The notes beneath the pieces are model-generated. The model was given only the letters and a program-made list of their open reading frames with translations. It was not told where the DNA came from and searched no databases. 54,975 nucleotides of DNA from Negativicutes bacterium (GTDB taxonomy: Bacteria; Bacillota_C; Negativicutes; Sporomusales_B; JARLHX01). Of the stretch, positions 17,438 through 26,889 are shown in pieces. The stretch is taken from contig JARLHY010000199.1 of NCBI GenBank assembly GCA_031292015.1, positions 1 to 54,975 on the forward strand. The letters are read 5' to 3'. Position 1 is the stretch's first letter. Each line of letters begins with the position of its first letter. Made by a program: the position numbers and the translations under genes.

Positions 17438-18214
17438 ATGGACTTAACCACACTTTTGGGATTAGTCATCGGCATCGGAGCCGTATTCGGCTCGGTTATT
17501 CTGGAAGGCGGCCACTTATCCAGCCTTGTCAGCATCCCCGCCTTTGTCATCATCGCCGGCGGAACCCTGGGTGCCACCGCTATCGGCTTTACTATGGAAG
17601 AGCTGAGAACCATACCGGTGTTGATGAAAATCGCCTTCACCGAGGAAACTCATGATATCGGGCATTTGATCTCCACCCTAGTCGGCTTCGCTGAAAAGGC
17701 CCGCCGCGAAGGCCTGCTGGCCCTGGAAGACGACTTGACAACTATCGACGACAAATTCCTGCGCAAAGGAATGCAGCTGGTTATTGACGGCACGGATGCC
17801 GAACTGGTACGCAGTATTATGGAGACCGAACTGGCTTTTATCCAGGAACGTCACCATAAGGGCGCCAGCATATTTGAAACCGCCGGCGGTTACGCGCCGA
17901 CAATGGGTATTGTCGGTACAGTCATGGGGCTGGTCCACGTGCTGGCCAACCTGAAGGACACCGACTCCCTCGGCCCGGCCATCGCCGTCGCCTTTCTTGC
18001 AACCTTCTATGGTATTTTCAGCGCCAACATTTTCTTCCTGCCCATCGCCGGCAAGCTGAAAAACCGCAGTTCTCACCAAGTGCTTGTATATGAAGTGGCC
18101 CTGGAAGGGATTCTTTCCGTACAGGCCGGCGACAACCCGCGTATTGTCGAAGAAAAACTGGAGGCTTTCCTGCCTCCGCAAAAACGCCAAAAAGCAAGTG
18201 CTCAGGACGACTAA
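17438..18214 (+). CDS. motA: Flagellar motor stator protein MotA
   Basis: Proton or sodium channel subunit of the stator. 258 residues with four transmembrane helices (about 3-23, 32-50, 147-168, 180-202), the charged cytoplasmic loop EKARREGLLALED that meets FliG, and the conserved proline motifs GGYAPTMGIVGTVMGL and FFLPIAGKLK. No motB follows: the next gene, 40 bases on, is fliL. The B subunit must be encoded elsewhere. The sequence alone does not tell me which ion is used. Confidence 0.93.
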   Translation: MDLTTLLGLVIGIGAVFGSVILEGGHLSSLVSIPAFVIIAGGTLGATAIGFTMEELRTIPVLMKIAFTEETHDIGHLISTLVGFAEKARREGLLALEDDLTTIDDKFLRKGMQLVIDGTDAELVRSIMETELAFIQERHHKGASIFETAGGYAPTMGIVGTVMGLVHVLANLKDTDSLGPAIAVAFLATFYGIFSANIFFLPIAGKLKNRSSHQVLVYEVALEGILSVQAGDNPRIVEEKLEAFLPPQKRQKASAQDD

Positions 18215-18254
18215 CCGTTCTAGATAGAACGTCAAACCAGAGGGGAGTGCCGGT

Positions 18255-18719
18255 ATGGCCGAGAAAAAGTTTTCCGTAGGATTGATTGTCGGGTTGCTTA
18301 TGGTTGGCTTAGTGCTCGCAGGGGGTATCTCTTATTTCATCGCCACCAAGATCGTCGCCGACAAATCCGATTCCAAGCAGCCAGTTCAGCGAGACAGCGT
18401 CTTCATGAAGGTGGGTGACCCCAAGGACGGTCTCATCATCAACATCGGCGGTGCCACCAGCGGTCGGTATCTTAAGGTTGGCCTGACTCTGGAATTGAAA
18501 GCCAACAAGAAAGCCAAAGAGGGAGAAGGAAAAACAGCTTCCCCTGAGGAAATTAAAGTAACCGACACCGTTGTGTATATTCTGCGCTCCCAAAAAATTG
18601 AAGACTTTGATCCAAGCAAGCAGGAACGCCTGAAAGAACTGATCAAGACCGAAGTCAACAAGGCGTTGGGCGAGGACCGTGTCTATGATGTCTATATCAC
18701 TAATTTTGTTTTGCAATAG
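18255..18719 (+). CDS. fliL: Flagellar basal body-associated protein FliL
   Basis: Single-pass membrane protein that supports the stator. 154 residues: short cytoplasmic start, transmembrane helix about 9-32, then a periplasmic SPFH/stomatin-like domain with GRYLKVGLTLELK and the terminal region LKELIKTEVNKAL...VYITNFVLQ typical of FliL. ATG 18255 follows AGAGGGGAG. Located between motA and fliM. Confidence 0.92.
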   Translation: MAEKKFSVGLIVGLLMVGLVLAGGISYFIATKIVADKSDSKQPVQRDSVFMKVGDPKDGLIINIGGATSGRYLKVGLTLELKANKKAKEGEGKTASPEEIKVTDTVVYILRSQKIEDFDPSKQERLKELIKTEVNKALGEDRVYDVYITNFVLQ

Positions 18720-18761
18720 TTGTCGAACGAACCGCTATTCTCGCGAAGGGAGGGGTAGACA

Positions 18762-19769
18762 TTGGTAGCAGGTCCTGACGTATTATCCCAATCCGAAATT
18801 GACGAACTCTTGTCGGCAATCTCCACCGGCATTGTTTCGGCGGACGACATGAAGGTCGAGCAGACACAGCGAAAAGTAAAGGTTTATGACTTTAAACGGC
18901 CGGACAAGTTTTCCAAAGACCAGATCCGTACATTGTACATGCTTCATGAAAACTTCGCCCGACTGCTGAATACATACCTTGCAGCACTTTTAAGGTCCTT
19001 TGTCCATATCAATGTGGCCTCAGTCGATCAGCTGACCTATGAGGAGTTTATCCGTTCGTTGCCGAATCCCAGTGTCATCAGTATTTTTCAGATGAAGCCG
19101 CTGAAAGGCAACGTCCTGCTGGAAGTCAACCCCAACATCGTCTTCGCGATCATAGACCGGCTGTTCGGCGGCCCAGGCAATCCGCCTGCCAAACCGCGCT
19201 CCCTGACCGACATTGAAGAAGCCATCGTAAAACGGGTCCTTACCAAAACCCTGGAAAGCTTTCAGGAAGCCTGGAAACAGGTTATTTTGCTGGAGCCCCG
19301 CCTTGAGGCCATTGAAACCAATCCACAGTTTACCCAGATCGTCCCCCCCAATGACATGGTTGTCATTATCACCCTTCAGACAAAAATCGGACAAGCCGAA
19401 GGACTGCTTAATGTCTGTATCCCATATCTCGTTCTTGAGCCAATCATGTCAAAGCTGTCCACCACTTACTGGGTGGCCTCGTCAGTCACACGCCAATCTT
19501 CGGAAGAGAACATCAGCGCCCTGCAACGCAAGCTGGAAAAGACCCTGATTCCGGTAGTGGTACAGCTCGGAGAGCTGAGGATTCATGTTCATGAAATGCT
19601 TGGTCTCAGCCGCGGCGATGTCCTGCAGTTGCAGACAAAAGTCGAAAGTGACTTGAGTGTCGTAATCGGCACCAATGAGAAATTCAAATGCAAACCCGGG
19701 ATTTCCGGCAAAAGGCTTGCAGTGCAAATAACGGAAATAATTGCAAAAGGAGAAGATGGTGATGAATGA
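18762..19769 (+). CDS. fliM: Flagellar motor switch protein FliM
   Basis: C-ring switch component that binds CheY-P. 335 residues: N-terminal CheY-binding peptide LSQSEIDELLSAI (about 8-20), CheC-like middle domain (about 45-230) with FARLLNTYLAALLRSF, and a C-terminal SpoA/FliN-like domain (about 255-330). TTG start at 18762 follows AAGGGAGGGG. Its stop codon lies within the first codons of fliY. Confidence 0.96.
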   Translation: MVAGPDVLSQSEIDELLSAISTGIVSADDMKVEQTQRKVKVYDFKRPDKFSKDQIRTLYMLHENFARLLNTYLAALLRSFVHINVASVDQLTYEEFIRSLPNPSVISIFQMKPLKGNVLLEVNPNIVFAIIDRLFGGPGNPPAKPRSLTDIEEAIVKRVLTKTLESFQEAWKQVILLEPRLEAIETNPQFTQIVPPNDMVVIITLQTKIGQAEGLLNVCIPYLVLEPIMSKLSTTYWVASSVTRQSSEENISALQRKLEKTLIPVVVQLGELRIHVHEMLGLSRGDVLQLQTKVESDLSVVIGTNEKFKCKPGISGKRLAVQITEIIAKGEDGDE

Positions 19770-20898
19770 CGGTTTTCTCTCTCAGGAAGAAATAGATGCC
19801 CTGTTGCGCGGAGAGTCATCCCCATCCTCTACCGCCAAAGAGGGGGAAGTTCTCAGCGATATTGAAAAAGACGCCATGGGAGAAATCGGCAACATCTGCA
19901 TGGGCAGTGCGGCGACAACTCTGTCGATACTGCTGTCAAGAAGGGTGTCGATTACTACTCCCAAAGTAAGCATCTCCAGCGTCAATAAAATCAAGCAGGA
20001 ATATCCGCTGCCGTTTTTGGTGATCGAAGTCGGCTACACCCACGGACTGACAGGCTCCAACCTGCTTGCCATCCGTGATCAGGACGCGCTGATTATCTCT
20101 GATCTGATGATGGGCGGCGATGGTTCAAATCCCCCTGCCGAACTGAACGAGCTATACATGAGTGCAGTTTCGGAGGCTATGAACCAGATGATGGGGGCGG
20201 TGGCCACTTCCATGTCCACGGTCTTCCGCAAGAAGATCGATATAGCCCCGCCGTCCTGCAACCTGCTCGACTTTGCGTCTGACGCAAACATCGGCAGTTT
20301 GGATAACCCCGACGATTTTCTCGTGCAAGTGGCTTTCCGGATGGAAGTGGAGGACCTGATCGACAGCGAAATCATGCAGCTTGTATCCATCTCGGTAGCC
20401 AAAGACCTTGTCGCCAACCTGTTGAACTCAGTGCAGCCCCCGGCCGCCCCGCCGCAAGCCGCGGCCCCGCAGCCGCAAGCCGCGCCGGCCCCCCAACAGC
20501 AGCCCCAGCCGATGGCAGCCGCGGCCCCGCCGCCACCGATGTATCAGCAGCCGATGCCGCAATATGCTCAGCCTCAGCTCAATGCCACCGTGCAGCCGGT
20601 TCAGTTCACACCGCTCACCGCAGCTTCGATACCCGGCTTCGACACGAATATCGGCCTGATCATGGACGTACCTCTGCAGGTTACCGTGGAACTTGGGCGT
20701 ACCCGCAAACTCATTCGCGAGATACTGGAGCTTGGCCCCGGATCAGTCGTTGAACTGGACAAACTTGCAGGTGAGCCGGTCGACATCCTGGCCAACGGTA
20801 AACTCATCGCCAAAGGTGAAGTGGTTGTCATCGATGAAAATTTCGGTGTACGAATCACCGAAATTATTGGGCAGCTAGACCGGTCGACTTTGCAGTGA
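19762..20898 (+). CDS. fliY: Flagellar motor switch phosphatase FliY
   Basis: Fusion of a CheY-P phosphatase (CheC-like) with the switch protein FliN. From ATG 19762 there are 378 residues, the same as the Bacillus FliY. N-terminal CheY-binding motif LSQEEIDALL, two CheC phosphatase helices (EIGNICMGSAATTLS about 41-55; SEAMNQMMGAVAT about 138-150), a Pro/Gln/Ala-rich linker about 222-290, and a C-terminal SpoA domain. Start 19762 chosen since AGGAG (19748-19752) is then 9 bases away. Overlaps fliM by 8 bases. Confidence 0.94.
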   Translation: MNDGFLSQEEIDALLRGESSPSSTAKEGEVLSDIEKDAMGEIGNICMGSAATTLSILLSRRVSITTPKVSISSVNKIKQEYPLPFLVIEVGYTHGLTGSNLLAIRDQDALIISDLMMGGDGSNPPAELNELYMSAVSEAMNQMMGAVATSMSTVFRKKIDIAPPSCNLLDFASDANIGSLDNPDDFLVQVAFRMEVEDLIDSEIMQLVSISVAKDLVANLLNSVQPPAAPPQAAAPQPQAAPAPQQQPQPMAAAAPPPPMYQQPMPQYAQPQLNATVQPVQFTPLTAASIPGFDTNIGLIMDVPLQVTVELGRTRKLIREILELGPGSVVELDKLAGEPVDILANGKLIAKGEVVVIDENFGVRITEIIGQLDRSTLQ

Positions 20899-20932
20899 CG
20901 CAATAAAAACAATGGATAGGGGAGATAAATGA

Positions 20933-21295
20933 ATGGCTATTAAGGTGCTGATTGTTGACGATGCGGCTTTTATGAGAATGATGATCAAGGATATCCTGAC
21001 GAAAAATGGCTTCGAAGTCGTCGGTGAAGCCGAAAACGGCGTCAAAGCTGTCGAAAAATTTCAGGAACTGCGGCCCGACCTCACCACCATGGACATTACC
21101 ATGCCTGAAATGGACGGCATCTCGGCTGTCAAGCAGATCAAGAAGATCGACCCCAACGCCAAAGTAATCATGTGCAGCGCCATGGGTCAGCAAGCCATGG
21201 TTATTGAAGCCATTCAGTCCGGTGCCCGCGATTTTATCGTCAAACCTTTTCAGCCGGACCGGGTTCTCGAAGCTCTGCGCAAAGCTGCCGGTTAA
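20933..21295 (+). CDS. cheY: Chemotaxis response regulator CheY
   Basis: Single-domain receiver of 120 residues; phosphorylated by CheA, it binds FliM and FliY to control rotation. The acidic pocket is in VDDAAFM (D9, D10), the phospho-acceptor aspartate in LTTMDITMPEMDG (about D54), the Ser/Thr site in VIMCSAMG, and the lysine in VKPFQ. ATG 20933 follows TAGGGGAG. Embedded between fliY and fliO as in Bacillus. Confidence 0.96.
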   Translation: MAIKVLIVDDAAFMRMMIKDILTKNGFEVVGEAENGVKAVEKFQELRPDLTTMDITMPEMDGISAVKQIKKIDPNAKVIMCSAMGQQAMVIEAIQSGARDFIVKPFQPDRVLEALRKAAG

Positions 21296-21297
21296 AA

Positions 21298-21855
21298 ATG
21301 AAAACACCACCGGTCTGGCCCATCTTGCTAATTGTCGCCATATCAGTGCTGATGCCCCATGCGTTCCCTGCCTTTGCCGCCGACCAGACGGGGGAATATC
21401 TGAACTACCAGGAACCGAAAACCACGGGGTCATCGTGGTTCTCGACTCTGGCCTATTTGTTTTCCGTCCTGTTCACCTTCGCCCTGGTCATCGGCCTGGC
21501 CTATTTCACCTCCCGCTTTGTTGGGCAACGGATGGGTAAATCAACCGCCGCCGGCGAAAACAGGATCATTTTATCCTTGTCACTGGGACCGAATAGAAGT
21601 CTGTCGGTCGCTGAAATCGCCGGCAAGTTTCTGATTCTCGGCGTAACCGAACACAACATCAATCTATTACAGGAAATCACCGACCCCGAACAGATCAACA
21701 AACTGAAAACCCTTGATCAAAACGTCCCTGTTACCCCGTTTGACGCGGTTTTTCAACGACAGCTTGCTTCTTTGCAGCAGATGTCACAGCGATTCCCGGG
21801 TGTGTTTAGCCAGAGCAACCGGAGTAACGACGAAATTGATCGCGAGAAGAGGTAA
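21298..21855 (+). CDS. fliO: Flagellar biosynthetic protein FliO/FliZ
   Basis: Membrane assembly factor that stabilises the FliP export-gate pentamer. 185 residues. N-terminal cleavable signal (about 1-27, ending FPAFAAD), a transmembrane helix about 49-70, then a cytoplasmic beta-rich domain with the motif LSLGPNRSLSVAEIAGKFLILGVTE split over about 95-120. ATG 21298 is just 2 bases after the cheY stop. Sequence conservation is low in this family; position next to fliP supports it. Confidence 0.87.
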   Translation: MKTPPVWPILLIVAISVLMPHAFPAFAADQTGEYLNYQEPKTTGSSWFSTLAYLFSVLFTFALVIGLAYFTSRFVGQRMGKSTAAGENRIILSLSLGPNRSLSVAEIAGKFLILGVTEHNINLLQEITDPEQINKLKTLDQNVPVTPFDAVFQRQLASLQQMSQRFPGVFSQSNRSNDEIDREKR

Positions 21856-21859
21856 GTCC

Positions 21860-22624
21860 TTGTCAAAGCGAGTCGTCACATCTACCATCATCGGTTTAGT
21901 AGCCGGTGCAATTTTCATAACGCAAACAGCTCACGCCGCTCCGCTGATTCCTTTGCCGAACATCAATGTCGGTGTCGAAGCGGCCAACAACCCCAAAGAC
22001 GTGGCGCTCAGTTTGCAAGTATTGTTTGCTTTGACAGTGCTTACTCTGGCACCGTCAATTTTAATAATGATGACTTCCTTCACGCGAATCATCGTAATCC
22101 TGTCCTTCGTCCGCAGCGCCCTGGCCACCCCCCAGATGCCGCCGAATCAGGTTCTTGTTGGCCTGGCCCTGTTTTTGACCTTCTTCACCATGTCCCCCTA
22201 TATCGACCAGATCAACTCCAAAGCCCTTCAACCGTATCTTACCGGGGCCATCACCCAGGATGCAGCATTTTCAACCGCCCTGAAACCTTTGCGCGAATTC
22301 ATGCTGAAACAGACCCGGGAGAATGATCTGGCCCTATTTGTCAACCTTTCGGAAACCCCCCGGCCCAACTCTGCTGACGACATACCCACAACCACAATTA
22401 TTCCGGCTTTCATCATCAGCGAGTTGAAGACAGCTTTTCAGATCGGCTTTCTCATATATATTCCCTTTATCGTCATCGATATGGTCGTGGCAAGTACCCT
22501 GATGTCCATGGGCATGATGATGGTTCCTCCGGTCATGATTTCTCTGCCCTTCAAAGTCTTGTTGTTTATTTTGGTTGACGGCTGGCATCTGGTCATCCGG
22601 TCGCTTATTACCAGCTTCAACTAG
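21860..22624 (+). CDS. fliP: Flagellar biosynthetic protein FliP
   Basis: Core of the type III export gate. From TTG 21860 (GAGGT at 21849-21853, 6 bases away) there are 254 residues with a signal peptide ending about AHA-AP, which is normal for FliP. Conserved segments: SLQVLFALTVLTLAPSIL, MMTSFTRIIVILSFVR, and the C-terminal SMGMMMVPPVMISLPFK. In-frame starts further upstream (from 21713) lie inside fliO and are unlikely. Followed by fliQ after 10 bases. Confidence 0.95.
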   Translation: MSKRVVTSTIIGLVAGAIFITQTAHAAPLIPLPNINVGVEAANNPKDVALSLQVLFALTVLTLAPSILIMMTSFTRIIVILSFVRSALATPQMPPNQVLVGLALFLTFFTMSPYIDQINSKALQPYLTGAITQDAAFSTALKPLREFMLKQTRENDLALFVNLSETPRPNSADDIPTTTIIPAFIISELKTAFQIGFLIYIPFIVIDMVVASTLMSMGMMMVPPVMISLPFKVLLFILVDGWHLVIRSLITSFN

Positions 22625-22634
22625 GAGGGTCCTC

Positions 22635-22904
22635 ATGTCAAGCGATCTTGCGGTTCAGATCGGCCGTGACGCACTATTCATGGTTATGCTCATCTCGGCG
22701 CCGATGCTTGGTCTTGGGTTGTTGGTAGGAGTACTTGTCAGTATCTTTCAGGCCACTACCCAGATTCAGGAACAAACCCTGGCCTTCATCCCGAAAATCA
22801 TCGCCGTTTTTGTGGCAGTCCTGGTTTTCGGGCCATGGATTATCACCATGATGGTCGATTATACCCGGGAACTGTTTATGCTCTTGCCCCAGATGATCAG
22901 ATAA
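22635..22904 (+). CDS. fliQ: Flagellar biosynthetic protein FliQ
   Basis: Small export-gate subunit of 89 residues with two transmembrane helices (about 16-38 and 51-75) and the family segment LVSIFQATTQIQEQTLAFIPK. ATG 22635 follows AGGAGGGT. In-frame starts upstream (22575) would overlap fliP and are not needed. Confidence 0.95.
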   Translation: MSSDLAVQIGRDALFMVMLISAPMLGLGLLVGVLVSIFQATTQIQEQTLAFIPKIIAVFVAVLVFGPWIITMMVDYTRELFMLLPQMIR

Positions 22905-22925
22905 CACTCGGGGTGGTAATGGGTT

Positions 22926-23705
22926 TTGGATATATTGTCAGCCTTACTGAATCAGACAAATTTTTTTTTATTAATCTTTGCCCGGGTCAGCGGTATTTTC
23001 ACCGCGGCGCCCTTTTACAACAACAGCAATGTCCCCCCGTACTGCAAAGCGGGAGCAGCTCTATTGATATCATATATCCTGCTGCCGCTCACCTACAATC
23101 CGCGAATTCCCATCCCTGAAACCTTCTGGCCTTACATCGCCCTGGTTGCTGGTGAATTCCTTTTTGGCCTGATCTTCGGCTTCGTCAGCTACCTCATTTT
23201 TCAAGCCGTTCAGATGGCCGGCAATCTCCTCGACCTGCAGATCGGCTTCGGCGTTGTCAACGTTTTTGACCCCCAATTCGGCCAACAAGTCCCCCTGCTG
23301 GGCAACTTCCAGTTCATCCTGGCTATGATTGTGTTCATGGCCACCAACGGCCATCATATTTTGCTGGCGGCTTTATTCGCCAGTTTCAAGGTCATTCCCG
23401 TCACCGGCCTCGTGTTCCACGCTTCACTTGCTGATTTTATCGTCAATCTTTTCGTCGATATTTTCATCATCGCCTTTAAACTGACTTTGCCTGTACTGGT
23501 TGCGCTGGTACTGACCGATGTGGCGTTGGCCATCCTGGCCCGCACCATGCCCCAGATGAATATTTTCATTGTGGGCGTTCCTGCCAAAATCGCCGTCGGC
23601 CTTTTCACCCTTGCTGTTGCGTTGCCATTTTATATCGCCTTCTTGGAGGTCGGCTTTAATGAAATGTATCAAAGCGTTTACCGCCTCCTGGCCGCATTCC
23701 GTTAG
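22926..23705 (+). CDS. fliR: Flagellar biosynthetic protein FliR
   Basis: Export-gate subunit of 259 residues with about six membrane segments; signatures include FARVSGIFTAAPFY (about 18-31), LVAGEFLFGLIFGF and LQIGFGVVNVFDPQFGQQ. TTG start 22926 is preceded by GGGTGG at 22911-22916. Its 3' end contains the ribosome site and start of flhB, so the two reading frames overlap by 47 bases. Confidence 0.94.
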   Translation: MDILSALLNQTNFFLLIFARVSGIFTAAPFYNNSNVPPYCKAGAALLISYILLPLTYNPRIPIPETFWPYIALVAGEFLFGLIFGFVSYLIFQAVQMAGNLLDLQIGFGVVNVFDPQFGQQVPLLGNFQFILAMIVFMATNGHHILLAALFASFKVIPVTGLVFHASLADFIVNLFVDIFIIAFKLTLPVLVALVLTDVALAILARTMPQMNIFIVGVPAKIAVGLFTLAVALPFYIAFLEVGFNEMYQSVYRLLAAFR

Positions 23706-24804
23706 CCTGTCGGAGTCAACATACCAGCTGGAATCGTTCGATTTGCAGCTGTTTGCCGGGGAAAAGACGGAGGAGGCCACCTCTAAAAGGCGGCAGGAAT
23801 CACGCAAGAAAGGGCAGGTTGCCCGCAGCACTGAACTCAGTTCAGCCTTTGTCATCTTGTCGTCCTTCCTGGCCCTGAAAATCCTCGGACCACACATTTA
23901 TAACGAACTCACCGCTTTTATGCGTTTTACTTTTTCCCACTTTTCCACCGCGGACATCACCCTGCTTGACCTACAGGTTTTGTTCATCAACCTTAGCATG
24001 GTTATGCTGAAAACGGCCCTGCCGGTGATGATCAGCATCCTGGTTGTCTCCCTCGCCGTGAACTTCCTTCAGGTCGGAGTGGTATTTTCCCTGGAACCGC
24101 TGATGCCTTCGCTGGATAAAATCAATCCTCTTTCCGGCCTGCAGCGGATGTTCTCCCTGCGATCCCTGGTTGAATTGGTGAAATCGATTATTAAAATACT
24201 GATCATCGGCTTCTTTATTTACCGCTTCATGGCCAAGCAAAGCGACAGTATCCCTCAACTGATCTCGGCTGATTTATTCGATACCTTGCAACTCACAGCT
24301 TCACTCAGTCTCGACCTGGCCTTTCAGATCGGTGCTGTCATGCTGGTATTGGCGGCTCTGGACTATTTCTATCAGTGGTGGCAGCACAACCAGAGCATCA
24401 AGATGAGCAAGCAGGAAGTCAAGGAAGAATACAAGCAGATCGAAGGCAACCCCCTGATCAAAAGCAAGATCAAAGAACGCCAGCGGGCGTTGGCCATGCG
24501 CCGCATGATGCAGGAAGTCCCCAAAGCGACGGCCGTTGTCACAAACCCAACCCACTTCGCCGTCGCCATCAAATACAACCGAACCATGTCCGCGCCAGAG
24601 GTAGTGGCCAAAGGACAAGACTTTCTGGCCGAGCGCATCAAGACCCTGGCCAAGGAAAACGGTGTGGCGATCGTGGAAAACAAACCCTTGGCCCGAGCCC
24701 TGTTTTCCACCGTTGAAATCGGTGACAGCATTCCCCCGGAATTGTATCAGGCCGTAGCCGAGGTTCTGGCCTATGTATACCGGCTCAAAAAACGCCTGTC
24801 CTAA
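23659..24804 (+). CDS. flhB: Flagellar biosynthetic protein FlhB
   Basis: Export switch protein. Start set at ATG 23659 inside fliR because TTGGAGGT lies at 23643-23650; this gives 381 residues. The usual conserved opening DLQLFAGEKTEEAT appears only at residue about 28, so there is a short extra N-terminus. Four transmembrane helices in residues about 65-240, then the cytoplasmic domain with the self-cleavage motif NPTH at 296-299. An alternative is a start near 23728-23743, but no ATG/GTG/TTG there has a good ribosome site. Confidence 0.92.
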   Translation: MKCIKAFTASWPHSVSLSESTYQLESFDLQLFAGEKTEEATSKRRQESRKKGQVARSTELSSAFVILSSFLALKILGPHIYNELTAFMRFTFSHFSTADITLLDLQVLFINLSMVMLKTALPVMISILVVSLAVNFLQVGVVFSLEPLMPSLDKINPLSGLQRMFSLRSLVELVKSIIKILIIGFFIYRFMAKQSDSIPQLISADLFDTLQLTASLSLDLAFQIGAVMLVLAALDYFYQWWQHNQSIKMSKQEVKEEYKQIEGNPLIKSKIKERQRALAMRRMMQEVPKATAVVTNPTHFAVAIKYNRTMSAPEVVAKGQDFLAERIKTLAKENGVAIVENKPLARALFSTVEIGDSIPPELYQAVAEVLAYVYRLKKRLS

Positions 24805-24822
24805 AGTGAGGAGCGAGCACAC

Positions 24823-26889
24823 GTGGCTACAACCCAGGCTTCACCTTTTGCCCGCATTTTAAAATACAGCGACATCCTGATTGCCGTGGCCCTTATTACC
24901 ATTGTGGTAATGATGATCATTCCTTTGCCGTCCTTTATTTTGGATCTCTTCTTGACCGTGAACATCACATTCGCTCTGGTTATCATCATGGTGGCCATCT
25001 ACAATATCGAGCCGCTTCAGTTTTCCGTGTTCCCGTCACTGCTCCTGATTGCGACTCTTTTCCGGCTGGCCCTTAACGTCTCCGCCACCAGGCTGATCCT
25101 CCTTGACGGCTATGCCGGCGAAGTCATCACCGCCTTCGGCAATTTCGTTGTCGGTGGTAATCCGCTGGTAGGTTTTATCGTCTTCGCAATCCTGGTTATT
25201 ATCCAGTTCGTCGTTATCACCCGCGGCGCCGAAAGGGTCGCTGAAGTCGCCGCCCGTTTCACCCTGGACGCCATGCCCGGCAAGCAGATGAGCATCGACG
25301 CCGACCTGAACTCCGGCCTGATTACCGACACCGAAGCCCGCCAACGACGCCGGAATATTCAGCGTGAAGCCGACTTTTACGGGGCCATGGATGGGGCCAG
25401 CAAGTTTGTCAAGGGTGACGCCATAGCCGCTATCATCATTATTATCATCAATATCGTCGGCGGTTTTATCGTCGGTATGGTCCAGCGCAACATGGACGTG
25501 TTCGGAGCTCTCCAGACTTACACGTTGCTGACCGTCGGCGAGGGTCTGGTGGCTCAGATTCCGGCGCTGCTCATTTCAACAGCCACCGGCATCGTAGTCA
25601 CCCGGGCCGCATCCGACGCCAACCTCGGTCACGATATTGTCAGCCAGTTATTGACCAACCCCCGCATTTTCTTCATTGCCAGCGGCGTGCTTTTCATGCT
25701 CGCTATCGTTCCGGGTCTGCCCGGAATTCCTTTCTTTACCCTGAGCATGATTGCCCTTGCCTTTGCTTACACCTTGCGCAAAAGCGCCGCAGACATGGCA
25801 TTGTCGGAAATCAGCCGCCAGGAGGAAAAAGAAATCGAAGCTGTGCGCAAACCGGAAAACGTCGTAGCGCTGCTACAGGTCGACCCCATGGAACTGGAAA
25901 TCGGCTACAGTCTGATTCCGATGGTGGATGCCAGCCAGGGCGGCGATCTCCTGGACCGTGTCGTCATGATCCGTCGCCAGTGCGCCATCGAAATGGGACT
26001 GATCGTACCGACCATCCGCATTCGCGACAACATCCAGCTAAAACCCAACTCCTATGTTATCAAACTCAAAGGTGTTGAAGTCGCCAAAGGCGAATTACTC
26101 CTTGATTACTATATGGCCATGAATCCCGGAACCGTCTCTGAGGAGCTGACCGGGATATCCACTGTCGAACCGGCTTTTGGCCTGCCGGCCATCTGGATCC
26201 AGGAGTCGAGCCGCGAACGTGCCGAACTGGCCGGTTACACAGTTGTCGACCCGGTCTCGGTACTGGCAACCCACCTCACCGAAGTCATCAAGTCCCACGC
26301 CTCTGAAATTATCGGCCGGCAGGAAACCCAGACCCTGGTTGACTCCGTCAAACAGAGCAATCCGGCGGTGGTGGATGAGCTCACTCCCAGCCTGCTGTCT
26401 CTGGGGGATATCCAAAAAGTACTGTCCAATCTGCTTAGTGAACGGGTATCGATTCGCGATATGGTCACCATCCTTGAAACCCTTGCCGATTACGCCCCGC
26501 TCACCAAAGATACAGAGATCCTGTCTGAGTACGCTCGTCAGGCGCTGGCCCGGCATATCAGCCGGCAGTATATCCACAACAATGTGCTGGCCTGCCTGAC
26601 CTTGGACCCTCAGCTGGAAAATACCATTTCCGCCGCGGTCCAGCGTACTGAACGCGGTTCTTATGTGGCCCTTGACCCTCAGACCATCCAGTCGATCATC
26701 AACAGTCTGAACAACGAACTACCCAAACTCACCGGCCTTGGCTATCAGCCCGTTATCTTGGCCAATCCTGCCACCCGGCTTCATTTCCGCAAACTGACCC
26801 AAAGGATTGCGCCGAACTTGGTTATCCTATCCTACGCAGAACTTGATCCCAAAATCGAAGTACAAGCCCTCGGGACGGTGAAAGTTTAA
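24823..26889 (+). CDS. flhA: Flagellar biosynthesis protein FlhA
   Basis: Large export-gate subunit: eight transmembrane helices (residues about 15-320) and a cytoplasmic nonameric ring domain that receives chaperone-substrate complexes. 688 residues, the typical length. The FHIPEP region is recognised by LFRLALNVSATRLILLDGYAG (split about 78-98) and MPGKQMSIDADLNSGLI. GTG 24823 follows GAGGAGCGAG. The stop abuts the flhF start. Confidence 0.97.
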   Translation: MATTQASPFARILKYSDILIAVALITIVVMMIIPLPSFILDLFLTVNITFALVIIMVAIYNIEPLQFSVFPSLLLIATLFRLALNVSATRLILLDGYAGEVITAFGNFVVGGNPLVGFIVFAILVIIQFVVITRGAERVAEVAARFTLDAMPGKQMSIDADLNSGLITDTEARQRRRNIQREADFYGAMDGASKFVKGDAIAAIIIIIINIVGGFIVGMVQRNMDVFGALQTYTLLTVGEGLVAQIPALLISTATGIVVTRAASDANLGHDIVSQLLTNPRIFFIASGVLFMLAIVPGLPGIPFFTLSMIALAFAYTLRKSAADMALSEISRQEEKEIEAVRKPENVVALLQVDPMELEIGYSLIPMVDASQGGDLLDRVVMIRRQCAIEMGLIVPTIRIRDNIQLKPNSYVIKLKGVEVAKGELLLDYYMAMNPGTVSEELTGISTVEPAFGLPAIWIQESSRERAELAGYTVVDPVSVLATHLTEVIKSHASEIIGRQETQTLVDSVKQSNPAVVDELTPSLLSLGDIQKVLSNLLSERVSIRDMVTILETLADYAPLTKDTEILSEYARQALARHISRQYIHNNVLACLTLDPQLENTISAAVQRTERGSYVALDPQTIQSIINSLNNELPKLTGLGYQPVILANPATRLHFRKLTQRIAPNLVILSYAELDPKIEVQALGTVKV

